35,098 nt of DNA, from contig JAAYTU010000064.1 in assembly GCA_012523705.1 (NCBI GenBank), positions 1 to 35,098 on the forward strand. The letters are read 5' to 3'. Below the pieces are notes generated by a model. It was not told the DNA's origin. It did not search any database and saw only the letters and a list, made by a program, of their open reading frames with translations. Within the stretch, counting starts at the first letter, position 1; each line of letters opens with the position of its first letter. Origin of the DNA: Clostridiaceae bacterium (GTDB lineage Bacteria > Bacillota > Clostridia > DSM-8532). Shown piece after piece: positions 16,014-25,800 of the stretch. A program made the translations under genes and the position numbers.

Positions 16014-18132
16014 AATCAGTGTTTGGTGTATGGTTATTGTTTTTATATTTGTATCATTATTGAGTTCGGGTGCCCTCAAAGTTTTGGCAAATGATTCAGT
16101 ATTATTAAGCGGTCAGCAGGATTCCAGCCTGCTTGTTACTGCTGATGAGAATATTGAATTATTTGCCGGGAGTACAAATACTATCAAGCTGACTCTAAAA
16201 AATGTTACAAATTCAACTACTGTGAGAAATATAGTATTTCCGTCTCAATATTTGGAGAACTCTGCTTTTGTATCAATTAAGCCTATTACTGAAATGCCCA
16301 TAAAAAGCCTAAATTCGGGCGGGAGCTCTAATTCCTCGGTGGAGATGGAGTTGGAGGTGGAGGTTGACAGATTTGCAGAGAGCGGCACTCAAGCTCTGAC
16401 ATTTAAACTGCTGCACACTGATACAACTGTTGAGTATAACCCTTCATATGGGATAAATATTATTGAAACAAAGGAAACAACAACCCATACGGTTTATGTT
16501 AAAGTAATTAATTTAAAGAACAACGGTAGGCTGACTATTGAAACACCTGAGGGAATCAGTGCAACTGCAGGTAGTGCCTTTGATCTTCCTCTAACAGTTA
16601 AAAATATAGGAGATTTTGCGGCAAAGGACGTAAAGATTAACATATCAGGCTTAGCTCAGGATGGTTTTACCCTGATTTCCGGAACAGGAGGAAATGATCT
16701 TGGCCAAATTGCTGGAGGTAGGTCTCAAACTCTTACATATTCTCTAAGGGCTTCATCCTCCTTAAAAAGTGGAAGCTACCCTGTTAATTTTACTCTGGAA
16801 TATAAGGATGAAAAGGGAAGGCCTGCAGAATCAAGTCCCCAGGAGATTGAGGTTTGGATTCCCGTAGCCGGTAGTGGCAGCGTAGGATCTATCATAGAGG
16901 TTACAGACTTAAAAGCCGGGAAAGCCACAGTAAAACCCGGGGAGACCTTTGATGTGGTTATGAATATTAAGAATAGCGGAGAGTTTGATACAGGTCAGAT
17001 AAAGATTTTTGCGAATGTAACAGAAGCCCTTTTGCCTGTAACACAAAATATGCAAATTATCCAAGGCCTTAAGAAGGGTGAGAGTAAGAGCATCACCTTT
17101 AGTTTCCAACCCCAACCTCAGGCCGAAAGGGGTAGTGTGCCCATTACGATTAAGGTAGAGCCTGTTAATGACCAGGATGGTGTTTCTATTTCCCAGGCAA
17201 TATCAGTGTTCATAGACTCTGATTCTTCCGGTACTCCCGAGCCTGGCAAGAATATTCCTAAAATAATTATAAAGAGCTATTCTTCAGAGCCTACCCTTGT
17301 AAATGCAGGCGAGACTTTTAATCTGACGATGCAATTTTTGAACACCCATTCCTCTAGGGAAGTAAGGAATATAAAAGGAAGTTTTTCGGTGAGCGATAGC
17401 TCCAGTGAGACCGGAAATGTTTTTACTCCGGTTGGAAGCAGTAACACCTTCTACATCGATAAAATAAATCCCCAGAGCACTGCTGACTGGGATGTGACCT
17501 TGTATACCATACCTGACGCAAAATCCAAGACCTATACCATGAGTATATCCTTTGAATATGAGGATGATCTGGGAACACAGCATTCTGCAACTGAGATTAT
17601 TGGGATACCTGTGTATCAGCCATCAAGGTTCGAGGTTTCGGATTTTATTGTGCCTAGCGAGGCTAGTTTAGGTGTTCCAATTTATCTCTTCTTTGAAATG
17701 TATAACTTAGGGAAAACGGATATATACAATGTAAAGCTCAATGTTGAGGGAGATTTTGAGGCACAACCCAGCAGCAACTATTTTGGCAATTTCGAATCAG
17801 GAAGGGTTGAATACTTTGAGCTTAATATAGTTCCAACCATGCCTGGTGAAGCAAAGGGTAGGATTGTTTTCCAATACGAGAATGCCAGTGGGGAGGTCCA
17901 GGAGACAGTGAAGGACATTTCCATGAATGTTATCGAAGAGTACTACCCGCCTGAAGGGGAATTCCCTGTGGATGGATTTCCCATGGATCCCGGCTTGGAA
18001 GAACCCAACCAGAGTTTTTTCAGCAGTGTATGGTTTTACATTATCATTGGTGTAGTGGTTGTTGCAGGAGTAGTAACTGCAATAATACTTATTAAGCGTA
18101 AGAAGAAGAAAAAAGAGGAGTTTGAATTTTAA
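15991..18132 (+). CDS. Membrane-anchored extracellular CARDB/NEW3-repeat protein
   Basis: 713 residues. A signal peptide (KISVWCMVIVFIFVSLLSSG) leads to about 640 extracellular residues, then a C-terminal membrane span (WFYIIIGVVVVAGVVTAIIL) and a short Lys-rich tail facing the cytoplasm. The ectodomain reads as four to six Ig-like repeats of the CARDB/NEW3 (COG1361, S-layer-like) kind, each with a L.V.N.G...A..V.I core: around IETPEGISATAGSAFDLPLTVKN-type starts at 16530, and similar ones near 16900, 17290 and 17640. No catalytic motif is visible. The ATG at 15991 is chosen because it begins the signal peptide; an earlier in-frame ATG lies deep in the ATPase gene. It overlaps the permease start by one base. 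It may act as the adaptor or wall-facing part of the ABC complex, in the place where MacA stands in Gram-negatives. Confidence 0.85.
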   Translation: MKRLMPAKISVWCMVIVFIFVSLLSSGALKVLANDSVLLSGQQDSSLLVTADENIELFAGSTNTIKLTLKNVTNSTTVRNIVFPSQYLENSAFVSIKPITEMPIKSLNSGGSSNSSVEMELEVEVDRFAESGTQALTFKLLHTDTTVEYNPSYGINIIETKETTTHTVYVKVINLKNNGRLTIETPEGISATAGSAFDLPLTVKNIGDFAAKDVKINISGLAQDGFTLISGTGGNDLGQIAGGRSQTLTYSLRASSSLKSGSYPVNFTLEYKDEKGRPAESSPQEIEVWIPVAGSGSVGSIIEVTDLKAGKATVKPGETFDVVMNIKNSGEFDTGQIKIFANVTEALLPVTQNMQIIQGLKKGESKSITFSFQPQPQAERGSVPITIKVEPVNDQDGVSISQAISVFIDSDSSGTPEPGKNIPKIIIKSYSSEPTLVNAGETFNLTMQFLNTHSSREVRNIKGSFSVSDSSSETGNVFTPVGSSNTFYIDKINPQSTADWDVTLYTIPDAKSKTYTMSISFEYEDDLGTQHSATEIIGIPVYQPSRFEVSDFIVPSEASLGVPIYLFFEMYNLGKTDIYNVKLNVEGDFEAQPSSNYFGNFESGRVEYFELNIVPTMPGEAKGRIVFQYENASGEVQETVKDISMNVIEEYYPPEGEFPVDGFPMDPGLEEPNQSFFSSVWFYIIIGVVVVAGVVTAIILIKRKKKKKEEFEF

Positions 18133-19493
18133 TGAGGCTAGTAGATTCACTTTCTTTAAGTATTAAGAATCTGTGGCGCCGCAAGCTCCGTACTATTCTG
18201 ACCGTTTTGGGAGTAGCTATTGGATGTTGTGCCATAGTAATCATGCTTTCCTTGGGAATAGCCATGGAGCGTAATTTCATGGCACAAGTAAGCCAGATGG
18301 GTAACATCATGCAGATACAGGTATACAACTATAATCAAGGTGGTGTTACCCCTGATGGCAAAGAAATTCCGCCTCTGGACGATAATATGATAGCCAGATT
18401 TGAAAAGATGAAGGGCGTCCAGGGTGCAACTCCTGTGATGAATATATATGTAAAAATGATGGCCGGTAAGTATGTGGGCTATGTTAGTATTTTGGGCATC
18501 AGAGCCGATATGTTCAGCCTCCTTGACATCCCCCTAGAAGAGGGACGTCCTTTAGAGGATGGTGATACAAATCATATGGTGATCGGGCAATATGTTCCAC
18601 AGAATTTTTACAACCCAAAAGTATCAAGGTATAGCTGGGAGCCCATGCCGGAGGATTTTAATTTCATGGATGAAAAGCTCACCATCAGCTGGGATATGAA
18701 TTATGGAGAATCATATCCGGGAATGACTCAACCTAAGGTAAAGGCAAAGCCTGTTAAGGTGCAGGTGGTTGGAAAAGTTGGGCAAAGCGGTTCCGAATAT
18801 GATTGGTCTATAATAATGCCCTTTGATACGGTAAAAAAATATCAGAAGGAAATAGACAAGTGGAACAGGCAAAACAGCGGTTCCGGTGGAGGAATGTATC
18901 CGGTCTCAAGTGGCAGTACCGATCAAGGCTATCAGCAGGTTATAGTTAAAGCAGACGATATAAATGAAGTAGTCAACATAATGGACCAGATAAGCGAGCT
19001 GGGTTATGGATGCTACAGCCCCATACAAATTCTTGAGGATATGCAGCAGCAATCTGCAGGACTTCGCCAGATTCTTTTAGGCATAGGGATCATGTCCTTT
19101 ATTATTGCGGCAATTGGTATAGCCAATACTATGTTTATGTCAATATATGAACGCACCCGTGAGATTGGGATCATAAAGGTTATAGGTGCGAAGTTAAAGG
19201 ATATAAAACGTATTTTCCTGATGGAAGCCTGGTGGATTGGCTTGTTCGGTGGATTATTGGGGATAGGGCTCAGTTATCTTCTTTCCTTCCTGCTGAACAA
19301 GTTTAATGTAAACCTTGGATCTTCAACAATTTGGACTCCTGAGGGAGAAATGACATTGGACTCCTCATATATACCTATTTGGCTGTCAGCAGTGGCCCTG
19401 GCCTTTGCGCCGGTTGCAAGCCTGTTGGCAGGGATATTCCCCTCAAGAAGAGCAATGAAGCTTAACGTTATGGCCGCATTAAGACAGGATTAG
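18132..19493 (+). CDS. MacB/FtsX-type ABC transporter permease
   Basis: 453 residues. One N-terminal span (about 22-42, TVLGVAIGCCAIVIMLSLGIA) is followed by a MacB periplasmic-core-like extracellular domain of about 270 residues and then three spans (about 315-340, 365-390 and 410-437) forming the FtsX domain, with NTMFMSIYERTREIGIIKVIGA, the classical coupling helix, between the first two. The C-terminus PSRRAMKLNVMAALRQD is typical. The start codon overlaps the previous stop (TAATG). With the ATPase it should make a MacB-like dimer that moves substrates or pulls on a partner from outside the membrane. Substrate unknown; lipoproteins, peptides, antibiotics or wall-enzyme control are the usual roles. 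Confidence 0.94.
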   Translation: MRLVDSLSLSIKNLWRRKLRTILTVLGVAIGCCAIVIMLSLGIAMERNFMAQVSQMGNIMQIQVYNYNQGGVTPDGKEIPPLDDNMIARFEKMKGVQGATPVMNIYVKMMAGKYVGYVSILGIRADMFSLLDIPLEEGRPLEDGDTNHMVIGQYVPQNFYNPKVSRYSWEPMPEDFNFMDEKLTISWDMNYGESYPGMTQPKVKAKPVKVQVVGKVGQSGSEYDWSIIMPFDTVKKYQKEIDKWNRQNSGSGGGMYPVSSGSTDQGYQQVIVKADDINEVVNIMDQISELGYGCYSPIQILEDMQQQSAGLRQILLGIGIMSFIIAAIGIANTMFMSIYERTREIGIIKVIGAKLKDIKRIFLMEAWWIGLFGGLLGIGLSYLLSFLLNKFNVNLGSSTIWTPEGEMTLDSSYIPIWLSAVALAFAPVASLLAGIFPSRRAMKLNVMAALRQD

Positions 19494-19501
19494 CACCAGG
19501 G

Positions 19502-19604
19502 GATTGTTGTCATGGAAGGTAGTAAGGAGCTTGGGCATTGAGGTGCAAGAGACAGTTGCACCATTAGATAAAAGATTGTTGTCGTGAAAGGTAGTAAGGA
19601 GCTT
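19502..19604 (+). repeat. Direct repeats in the gap before the M-box
   Basis: A 31-base unit at 19502-19532 (beginning GATTGTTGTC) recurs at 19574-19604 with two mismatches, 72 bases apart. Between them is a perfect 7-bp hairpin (19542-19548 with 19556-19562). A second, shorter repeat pair GTACT(C/A)GTTTGAGGGAT occurs near 19615 and 19673. Neither codes for a recognisable protein; stops occur in all frames. The origin is unknown. Confidence 0.7.
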
Positions 19605-19758
19605 CGCATCAAGGTACTCGTTTGAGGGATTATCGGCAACCCTGCTATCTTTCGGCGGTTATTTGATTTAAGTACTAGTTTGAGGGATCACCAAGTGATT
19701 GTTATCAGGGAAAGCAGGATAGCATTATTTCTGGAAACCCTAGAGTTTTCTGTTAGTG

Positions 19759-19787
19759 TTGACGATATCATTAATTATGTCTATAAT
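19759..19787 (+). promoter_or_regulatory. Sigma-A promoter of the M-box-corA unit
   Basis: TTGACG (19759-19764) and TATAAT (19782-19787) have exactly 17 bases between them. The transcript would begin near 19794, about 20 bases before the M-box aptamer. Confidence 0.82.
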
Positions 19788-19810
19788 TAAGAAGTAGTTT
19801 AAGAAATGAA

Positions 19811-19970
19811 TATTCTCTATTAGGTGAGGCTCCTATGCGGAAAAACGCTGCTGCCCGGAAACGTCGAGAGACGCCAATGGGTGAACAGACATTGCCGAAT
19901 TAAGGTTTTGTTTAATGTAGCTGGTGAAGACCTAAGCCGCATAGTGCCAAAACTCAATGACGGGAGTGTT
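19811..19970 (+). ncRNA. M-box (ykoK) magnesium riboswitch
   Basis: The leader has the conserved M-box blocks in order: TTAGGTGAGGCTCCTATGCG near 19820-19839, ACGCTGCTGCCC at 19844-19856, GACGCCAATGGGTGAACAGA near 19873-19892, AATGTAGCTGG near 19913-19923, and GCCGCATAGTGCCAAAACTC near 19936-19955. It folds with bound Mg2+ and usually stops transcription or translation of Mg2+ transporter genes when Mg2+ is ample. The gene after it is a CorA-type transporter, as expected. An open frame across 19824-20054 is an accident of the aptamer. Confidence 0.95.
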
Positions 19971-19972
19971 TA

Positions 19973-20065
19973 TCATTATTTAATTAATAATGATGATGTA
20001 GTTCGCTCCGGCGGACTTTTTTATTACGAAATAATAAGGTCCTTTTATTGTTAAGCTGCCGGAGC
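19973..20065 (+). terminator. Expression platform of the M-box: nested hairpins and terminators
   Basis: Four structures follow the aptamer. An AT-rich stem (19973-19980 with 19986-19993) is first. Then comes a compact terminator, GTTCGC (20001-20006) with GCGGAC (20011-20016), followed by six T. A longer hairpin runs from 20013 to 20042 and is followed by TTTTATTG. Finally GCTCCGGC (20005-20012) can pair perfectly with GCCGGAGC (20058-20065). The last pairing and the compact terminator share bases and exclude one another, as in an attenuator. Which state Mg2+ favours cannot be read directly. Confidence 0.7.
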
Positions 20066-20193
20066 TTAATCAGCCACACTTCAAAGACTATAGAAGCTCA
20101 ATAGAGGATAGCATATCGCGCGGTTTCCCAACTGCTGATCTGCGTATTTTTTAGACCATTTCAAGAACTTTACATAGAAAGCTGGTGAGTTAC

Positions 20194-21150
20194 ATGATTG
20201 AGATTTACAAGACACAAGCGGGGACGGAGTTATTACATCGTCATGAATTGTTAAAACTGGATTCCATGGAAAAGGGTTGCTGGATTAATCTTGTGAGCCC
20301 TACTGAAGAGGAAATTGAGTTAGTGGTTAATAGTATTGATGTTAATCAGGATTTTATAAGGGATGCACTTGATGATGAAGAGAAGCCCCGTATTGATGTA
20401 GAAGATGGCCAGACCCTTATAATTATTGATATTCCGTATGTCTATGAGGATAACAAAACAATTAAGTTTGAGACATTACCTATGGGCTTCCTTACTGTAA
20501 GGGACGACTATATTATTACCATCAGCAGCAGACAGACTACGGTTCTGGAAAGGTTCAGAAATGCACAGATAAAGGATTTCTATACCTATAAGAAGACTAG
20601 ATTTATTCTGCAGATTTTGTATCATGTGTCAACTGAGTACTTGAAATATCTGAAGCATATTGATAAGAAGAGTGAGTTTATTGAAAAGTCACTGCATAAG
20701 TCTATGCGTAACAAGGAGCTTTATAAGCTGTTGGATTTGAGTAAGAGCTTAGTTTATTTCAATACTTCTTTAAAATCGAATGAAACAGTTTTAGAGAGGC
20801 TATTAACCGGGAAGTTTATTAAGCTGTATGAAGAAGATGCTGACCTTTTGGAGGATACAATTATTGAGAACAAGCAGGCCATTGAAATGGCGACTATATA
20901 CAGCTCAATCTTAAGTGGGACAATGGATGCCTTTGCCTCGATAATATCTAACAATCAGAATGAAGTAATGAAGTTCTTAGCGGCAATGACCATTGTTTTG
21001 TCCATCCCCAATATGGTTTATAGCTTCTTTGGTCAGAACTTTCCATTGCCATTGGGGGAGAATCCGCTCATGTGGCTTTATGTGCTTGCAGGCTCTGTAG
21101 TAATATGCTTAATAATGAGCTTTATTCTGTGGAAACGTGATATGTTTTAG
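20194..21150 (+). CDS. corA: CorA-family divalent cation transporter with GQN in place of GMN
   Basis: 318 residues, the normal CorA size: an N-terminal alpha/beta cytoplasmic domain, a long stalk helix from about 145 to 255, and two C-terminal spans (about 262-280 and 292-312) ending in the basic KRDMF tail. CorA forms a pentameric Mg2+ channel whose selectivity loop after the first span reads GMN. Here that loop is FGQNFPLPLGENP, so residue 281 is Gln (codon CAG) instead of Met. The frame can start at a GTG (20185) or the ATG at 20194; neither has a strong Shine-Dalgarno (GGTGAG is nearest the ATG). The M-box and a sigma-A promoter lie upstream, so expression should answer to Mg2+. Mg2+ is the likely ion; the altered motif leaves Co2+, Ni2+ or Zn2+ open. 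Confidence 0.9.
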   Translation: MIEIYKTQAGTELLHRHELLKLDSMEKGCWINLVSPTEEEIELVVNSIDVNQDFIRDALDDEEKPRIDVEDGQTLIIIDIPYVYEDNKTIKFETLPMGFLTVRDDYIITISSRQTTVLERFRNAQIKDFYTYKKTRFILQILYHVSTEYLKYLKHIDKKSEFIEKSLHKSMRNKELYKLLDLSKSLVYFNTSLKSNETVLERLLTGKFIKLYEEDADLLEDTIIENKQAIEMATIYSSILSGTMDAFASIISNNQNEVMKFLAAMTIVLSIPNMVYSFFGQNFPLPLGENPLMWLYVLAGSVVICLIMSFILWKRDMF

Positions 21151-21196
21151 GCTAAGAGGAGAAAATCAGGGGTTTTAATTATCCATAAAGGAACTA

Positions 21197-21225
21197 TTGA
21201 TTTTTCCCGATGTTTGTATTATTAT
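21197..21225 (+). promoter_or_regulatory. Promoter of the tRNA-Arg gene
   Basis: TTGATT (21197-21202) and TATTAT (21220-21225) are 17 bases apart, about 30 bases before the tRNA. Confidence 0.55.
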
Positions 21226-21255
21226 ATAACATGCACCTTAAAAGTGCTCAAATAT

Positions 21256-21332
21256 GCGCCCATAGCTCAACTGGATAGAGCGTCTGGCTACGGACCAGAA
21301 GGTTGTGGATTCGATCTCTGCTGGGCGCGCCA
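21256..21332 (+). tRNA. tRNA-Arg (anticodon ACG)
   Basis: A 77-base cloverleaf with the CCA end encoded. Acceptor arms GCGCCCA and TGGGCGC pair fully; the D arm is GCTC/GAGC; the anticodon stem TCTGG/CCAGA holds the loop CTACGGA with anticodon ACG at the usual places; the T loop is TTCGATC. The T stem contains G-T pairs. The A of ACG would normally be edited to inosine by TadA to read CGU, CGC and CGA. A terminator follows at once, so it is a single-gene unit. Confidence 0.95.
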
Positions 21333-21363
21333 AGGACTTCAAGATTTCTTGAAGTCCTTTTTT
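21333..21363 (+). terminator. Terminator of tRNA-Arg
   Basis: AGGACTTCAAG (21333-21343) pairs perfectly with CTTGAAGTCCT (21348-21358) across a four-base loop, followed by a run of T. It starts directly at the end of the CCA. Confidence 0.92.
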
Positions 21364-21557
21364 GTGTATGTTTCTAGTCTCCATCCTACTGCAACACACG
21401 GTTTGGCATCTTTATATCCAACAACCTATATCTACATGCTTCGCTTTTTATCAATAGTGGTAGTATTTTCTATAGAGGGGATAAAAATTAAAAAATGAAC
21501 CATTCTTCATCTAAGACAGTCAAATAAGTAAAAGATATAAAAGTGAGGTATAAGTAA

Positions 21558-22745
21558 ATGATTATGAGCAGATTAAAAAAACAGAGCTCTTTTAAGAAAC
21601 TAGCCTTAGTCACATCCTTATTACTGATTCTCTCTTTTTTAGCTACAGCATGTAGTTCTTCGCATGATCAAAATGCAAATACTGGGGCCGCTGCTCCAAA
21701 TTACGATTATAGTCCGAAGGAGCAAAGCTGGGATTCGCCGCCAGAAGCTCAAGATCCCGGATCAGGTCTGGGGGAAGGAGGCTATGGTGATTCGGGCAGT
21801 CAGGTTGGCGCGGGCGCGAAAGATGTAATGAGCCAGCGAAAAATCATTATGGATGGGGAAGTATCCTTAGAAACAACGTATTTTGATGACTCAATTGCAG
21901 CAATGGATCAGCTGATAAATGATTTTGGGGGTTTTGCAGAGGTCAGAAATGTAGTAGGAAAGAGTCAATACTCTACCAACAGAAGAAGGGCTACATATAT
22001 TATTCGTGTTCCTGCAGAAAGGTATGAACAGGCCCTGAAGAGCATGGGGAATATCGGAACTGTATTAGAATCTGACTCAAAGGGAACAGATATCACCGAC
22101 ACATATTATGATACAGAGGCAAGAATCAAGGCTTTAAAGATTCAGGAGGAAACACTTCTGGATATCTTGGCTAAATCAGTAAATCTTGATGATGTTATTA
22201 CCTTAGAAAGCCGTATTTCACAAGTTCGCTATGAGATTGAAAGCCTGGAGAATACTATAAGAAATTATGATCGTCTGGTGGCCTTTAGCAGAATAACAGT
22301 ATATATTCAGGAGGTAACTGACAGAACCGAAACCAAGCCGACACCTGAAACATTGGGTGAAAGAGTGTCAAGATCATTCAACGAAGCCCTGGAGAACTTC
22401 AAAATAGGTTGCGAAGACTTTATAGTATGGTTAGCCGGTGCATGGATTGGGCTTCTTATCTGGATAATAATAATTGTTGTCATACTTCGTATTTTTAAAT
22501 CTATTAAGAGAAGGAAGAAAAACAAAGGGGTGCAAGCTGTTGCAGCCGAAAAGCATCGGGCCGGCACAAAGTTCTTTTCGAAAAAAACAAAGGAACAGCT
22601 AGTAGAGGACAAGGTAAGCGACAAATTTTCAGACAAATCTTCCGAAATACCTTCCGGTGAAAAGACAAGCGAAAAGTCTGAGAAGGCAAATATAGAAGCA
22701 ATGGAAAAGCCGGATGATAAAAAGGAAGATAAACCCCAAAAATAA
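21558..22745 (+). CDS. DUF4349 domain lipoprotein
   Basis: 395 residues. A lipoprotein signal peptide ends in FLATAC, giving a lipidated Cys at about residue 32, followed by a Gly/Ser/Pro-rich linker. The DUF4349 domain (about 95-260) is shown by KIIMDGEVSLETT, GTDITDTYYDTEARI, a coiled-coil stretch with LLDILAKSVNLDDVITLESR, and VAFSRITVYIQEVT at its end. A single span (WLAGAWIGLLIWIIIIVVIL, about 292-313) is followed by about 80 residues of highly charged Lys/Glu/Asp/Ser repeats in the cytoplasm. Lipid anchor and span together place the domain outside the cell. The function of DUF4349 is not established. GTGAGG lies 8-9 bases before the ATG. Confidence 0.9.
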   Translation: MIMSRLKKQSSFKKLALVTSLLLILSFLATACSSSHDQNANTGAAAPNYDYSPKEQSWDSPPEAQDPGSGLGEGGYGDSGSQVGAGAKDVMSQRKIIMDGEVSLETTYFDDSIAAMDQLINDFGGFAEVRNVVGKSQYSTNRRRATYIIRVPAERYEQALKSMGNIGTVLESDSKGTDITDTYYDTEARIKALKIQEETLLDILAKSVNLDDVITLESRISQVRYEIESLENTIRNYDRLVAFSRITVYIQEVTDRTETKPTPETLGERVSRSFNEALENFKIGCEDFIVWLAGAWIGLLIWIIIIVVILRIFKSIKRRKKNKGVQAVAAEKHRAGTKFFSKKTKEQLVEDKVSDKFSDKSSEIPSGEKTSEKSEKANIEAMEKPDDKKEDKPQK

Positions 22746-22865
22746 AGTAATATTATAAAAAATCAATAATCATAGCATATTTTGTAAAAGATTTTGTTTT
22801 AAAGTCCTCCTGTTGGGTATAAATATACGAGTGATTTCGATTTATATCTTAATAGGGGGACTTTC

Positions 22866-25800
22866 ATGCGGCTGTTTGGGAGGGAGATTAATCGCCCGGG
22901 AAGGTATATAATAGCCATAGTGTTGATAGTTTTAGCAAGCACAATTGTCATTATTTTCACAAACAACTATTTAAACAGGATGACAGAAGAGTCATTAGTG
23001 GAAATATCAAAACAGGGTGCTAAAACAGTCGAGAACAAAATTGCCTGGTCATTTGACAAGTTGGAGGCTATTTCACGCCTAAAAACCATGAGAGGATCTA
23101 CTGATATTGATGATAAACTCCTGTTATTAAAAGATATTGATGAATGGGACGATACATATGATTTTGGGTTTATAGATACTTCCGGACAATTTCATATAGC
23201 CTATGGAGATTCCTATAATGTAAAAAATGAATATTTCTTTTCACGTGCAATGGCTGGAGAAAAAACCATGGAAACTGTTGAAGTTAAACAGTTTGGTGAT
23301 TATCCCGCTATTGCATTTTCTGTGCCTGTATATGACTTTGATGGTACAAGTATCATTGGCGTCGTTTGTATAGTGTATTCGGCGGAACAGTTTTGCCAAT
23401 TGGTTGAAGATACAGCCTTCGGAGATGAAGGCATCGGGTGTCTCGTTGATTATTCAGGCCTTATTATAGCTCATCCGGATAGAAGTATAGTAAAAGAAAA
23501 GAAGGATTGGCTTCTGGAGACAATTAATAATCCTGAATTGGATGAGCTCTCGGATCTTGGGCAAAGGATGATACGAGGGGAAATAGGTGCTGGAAAATTT
23601 ATTATTAATGGGAACCGTAAAATTATGGGCTTTAGCCCCATAAACGATACTAAATGGTCATTTCTTGCTATATCACCGGCTAACGATTCTTTTAACGATA
23701 TAACTCCTATGCTTGCACTTGTATCAGTTATTATGGGTCTGTTTCTCGTAGCATATATACGAGTAAATTATTATTTTACATCTCTTAATCAAAAAATCCA
23801 AAAGGAGGAGAGATCCCTTAAAACAGCTGTTGAAACAGGTAAGCTGATAGTCATTTCCTTCCTTAGTGACGGAACAATTATAGAATTCAACACAAATGCC
23901 GAGGAATCCCTCGGATATTTACAAGAGGATGTAGTTAAAGTCTTCCGAATATTTGATTTTCTTAATTTCTATGAACAAGATAAGCTAAGAAAAATCATGG
24001 ATGAATGCTTAAAGAATGAGAATGTAGAAATTGAAAACTCTGAAATCAGTCTTTCATGTAGCACAGGCGAAACAGAGCATTTGCTCTATAATTTGAATCT
24101 GTTGAACAGACAATCGGCTACCCCGGTTTTTGAGTTGATTGGATTTGGTATTACAGATAGAGTTAATTATGAAATTCAACTGATTGAAAAGCATGAAGAA
24201 CTATCGGCTGTTTATGAACAGCTGGCAGCCTCGGAACAGGAATTAAAAAATCAGCTTGATGAGCTCATTGAACAAAGGCAAAAGCTTCTCGAAAAGGATC
24301 AAAGATATAATCTTGTTGTTGAGGCATCAAATATTGGTATTTGGGAGTGGGATGTGGAAAGCGATACATATTTCTACTCAGATAAGTGGTATGAGATTTT
24401 TGAAATAGATGAGTCTGAAATAGAGGGCAGCATACATAAAAAAAGAGGTTTTCAGGAAGAAATCATTTTTGAAGAGGATCTGGATAATTTCGTTGAAGCA
24501 TACCTCAATCACTTAAAGAACAAGACTGATTTCTATGAATGTGAGTACAGAATCAAAACCCCCAAGGGCAATGTTAAGTGGATTCATACTGTTGGTAAGG
24601 CTTTGTTTGATGATAATGGCAATCCATTAATAATGGCAGGGTCAAATACAGACATCACTTCTAAGAAAGAGTCAGAGAAAAAAATACATAAGCTCGCGTA
24701 CTATGACAGCCTCACTGGCCTTGCAAACAGAAGCAGTTTCAATGTATGCTTTGATGAGCTTGTTGCACAAGACACCCGGAATATCGCTATTGCTATTATT
24801 GACATCTATAATTTTAAGTTAATAAATGATTCCTATGGCCATGATGTGGGGGATCTGCTTTTAATAGAGGTGGCTAAACGCTTGCAGAACAAGCAGACCG
24901 ACAGAATGCATCTGTGCAGAATCGGCGGTGACGATTATGCAATAATGCTATATGATTATTCCGATGTAGAAGAGCTTGGGAATATAGTAGAAGAAATTAT
25001 AGACTATTTGGATGTCACTATAAAAATTGATATTTACGAAGTCAATTTATCTGTTAATGCGGGTATAGCTATGTATCCCAAGGATGGAAAGAACTTCGAG
25101 GATTTATTGAAAAATGCCGATACCGCTAAGTACAGAGCCTATGAGCAAAGATCAAAATATGTATATTTTGATGCAAAGATGAATGACGTTCTTGTTGAAA
25201 AGCTAAGCCTCATGAACAGCCTTAAGGTGGCATTGGATAACGATGAATTTATCATCTACTATCAGCCTCAATATAGCTTGCCTGACAGAAGAATTATGGG
25301 TTTCGAGGCCTTGATAAGATGGAATAGTCCCGTGCTTGGAATGGTATCCCCGGGGAGATTTATACCTATAGCAGAGGAATCGGGTGCCATTATTCCTCTT
25401 GGATCTTGGATATTGGAGGAATCCATTAAATTCATTAAAAGAATACATGAGCTTGGACATGACGATTTAATCATATCTGTTAATACCTCTGTAATTCAGT
25501 TTACTCAGGAGAAATTCGCACAGGAGGTAATGCAGTTGCTGGATAAATATGATCTATCCCCTGAAATGCTTGAGCTGGAAATTACGGAATCAATTATGAT
25601 GGATAATGTTGAAACTGTAATGAACAACCTGGCAACAGTAGAGGAGGCTGGAATCTCCCTAGCCTTGGATGACTTCGGAACAGGATACTCATCGTTGAAC
25701 TACCTGACAAAACTGCCCATCAAGACCTTAAAAATTGACAAGAGCTTTATAGATACAATTGGTAGTGACACAGAAAAGGATATACTTCTGGATAATATTA

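Noticed and set aside
19824-20054. A 76-codon open frame
   Set aside because: It lies entirely in the M-box aptamer and its expression platform, with no protein-like features.
21214-21498. A 94-codon open frame
   Set aside because: It runs through the tRNA-Arg and its terminator.
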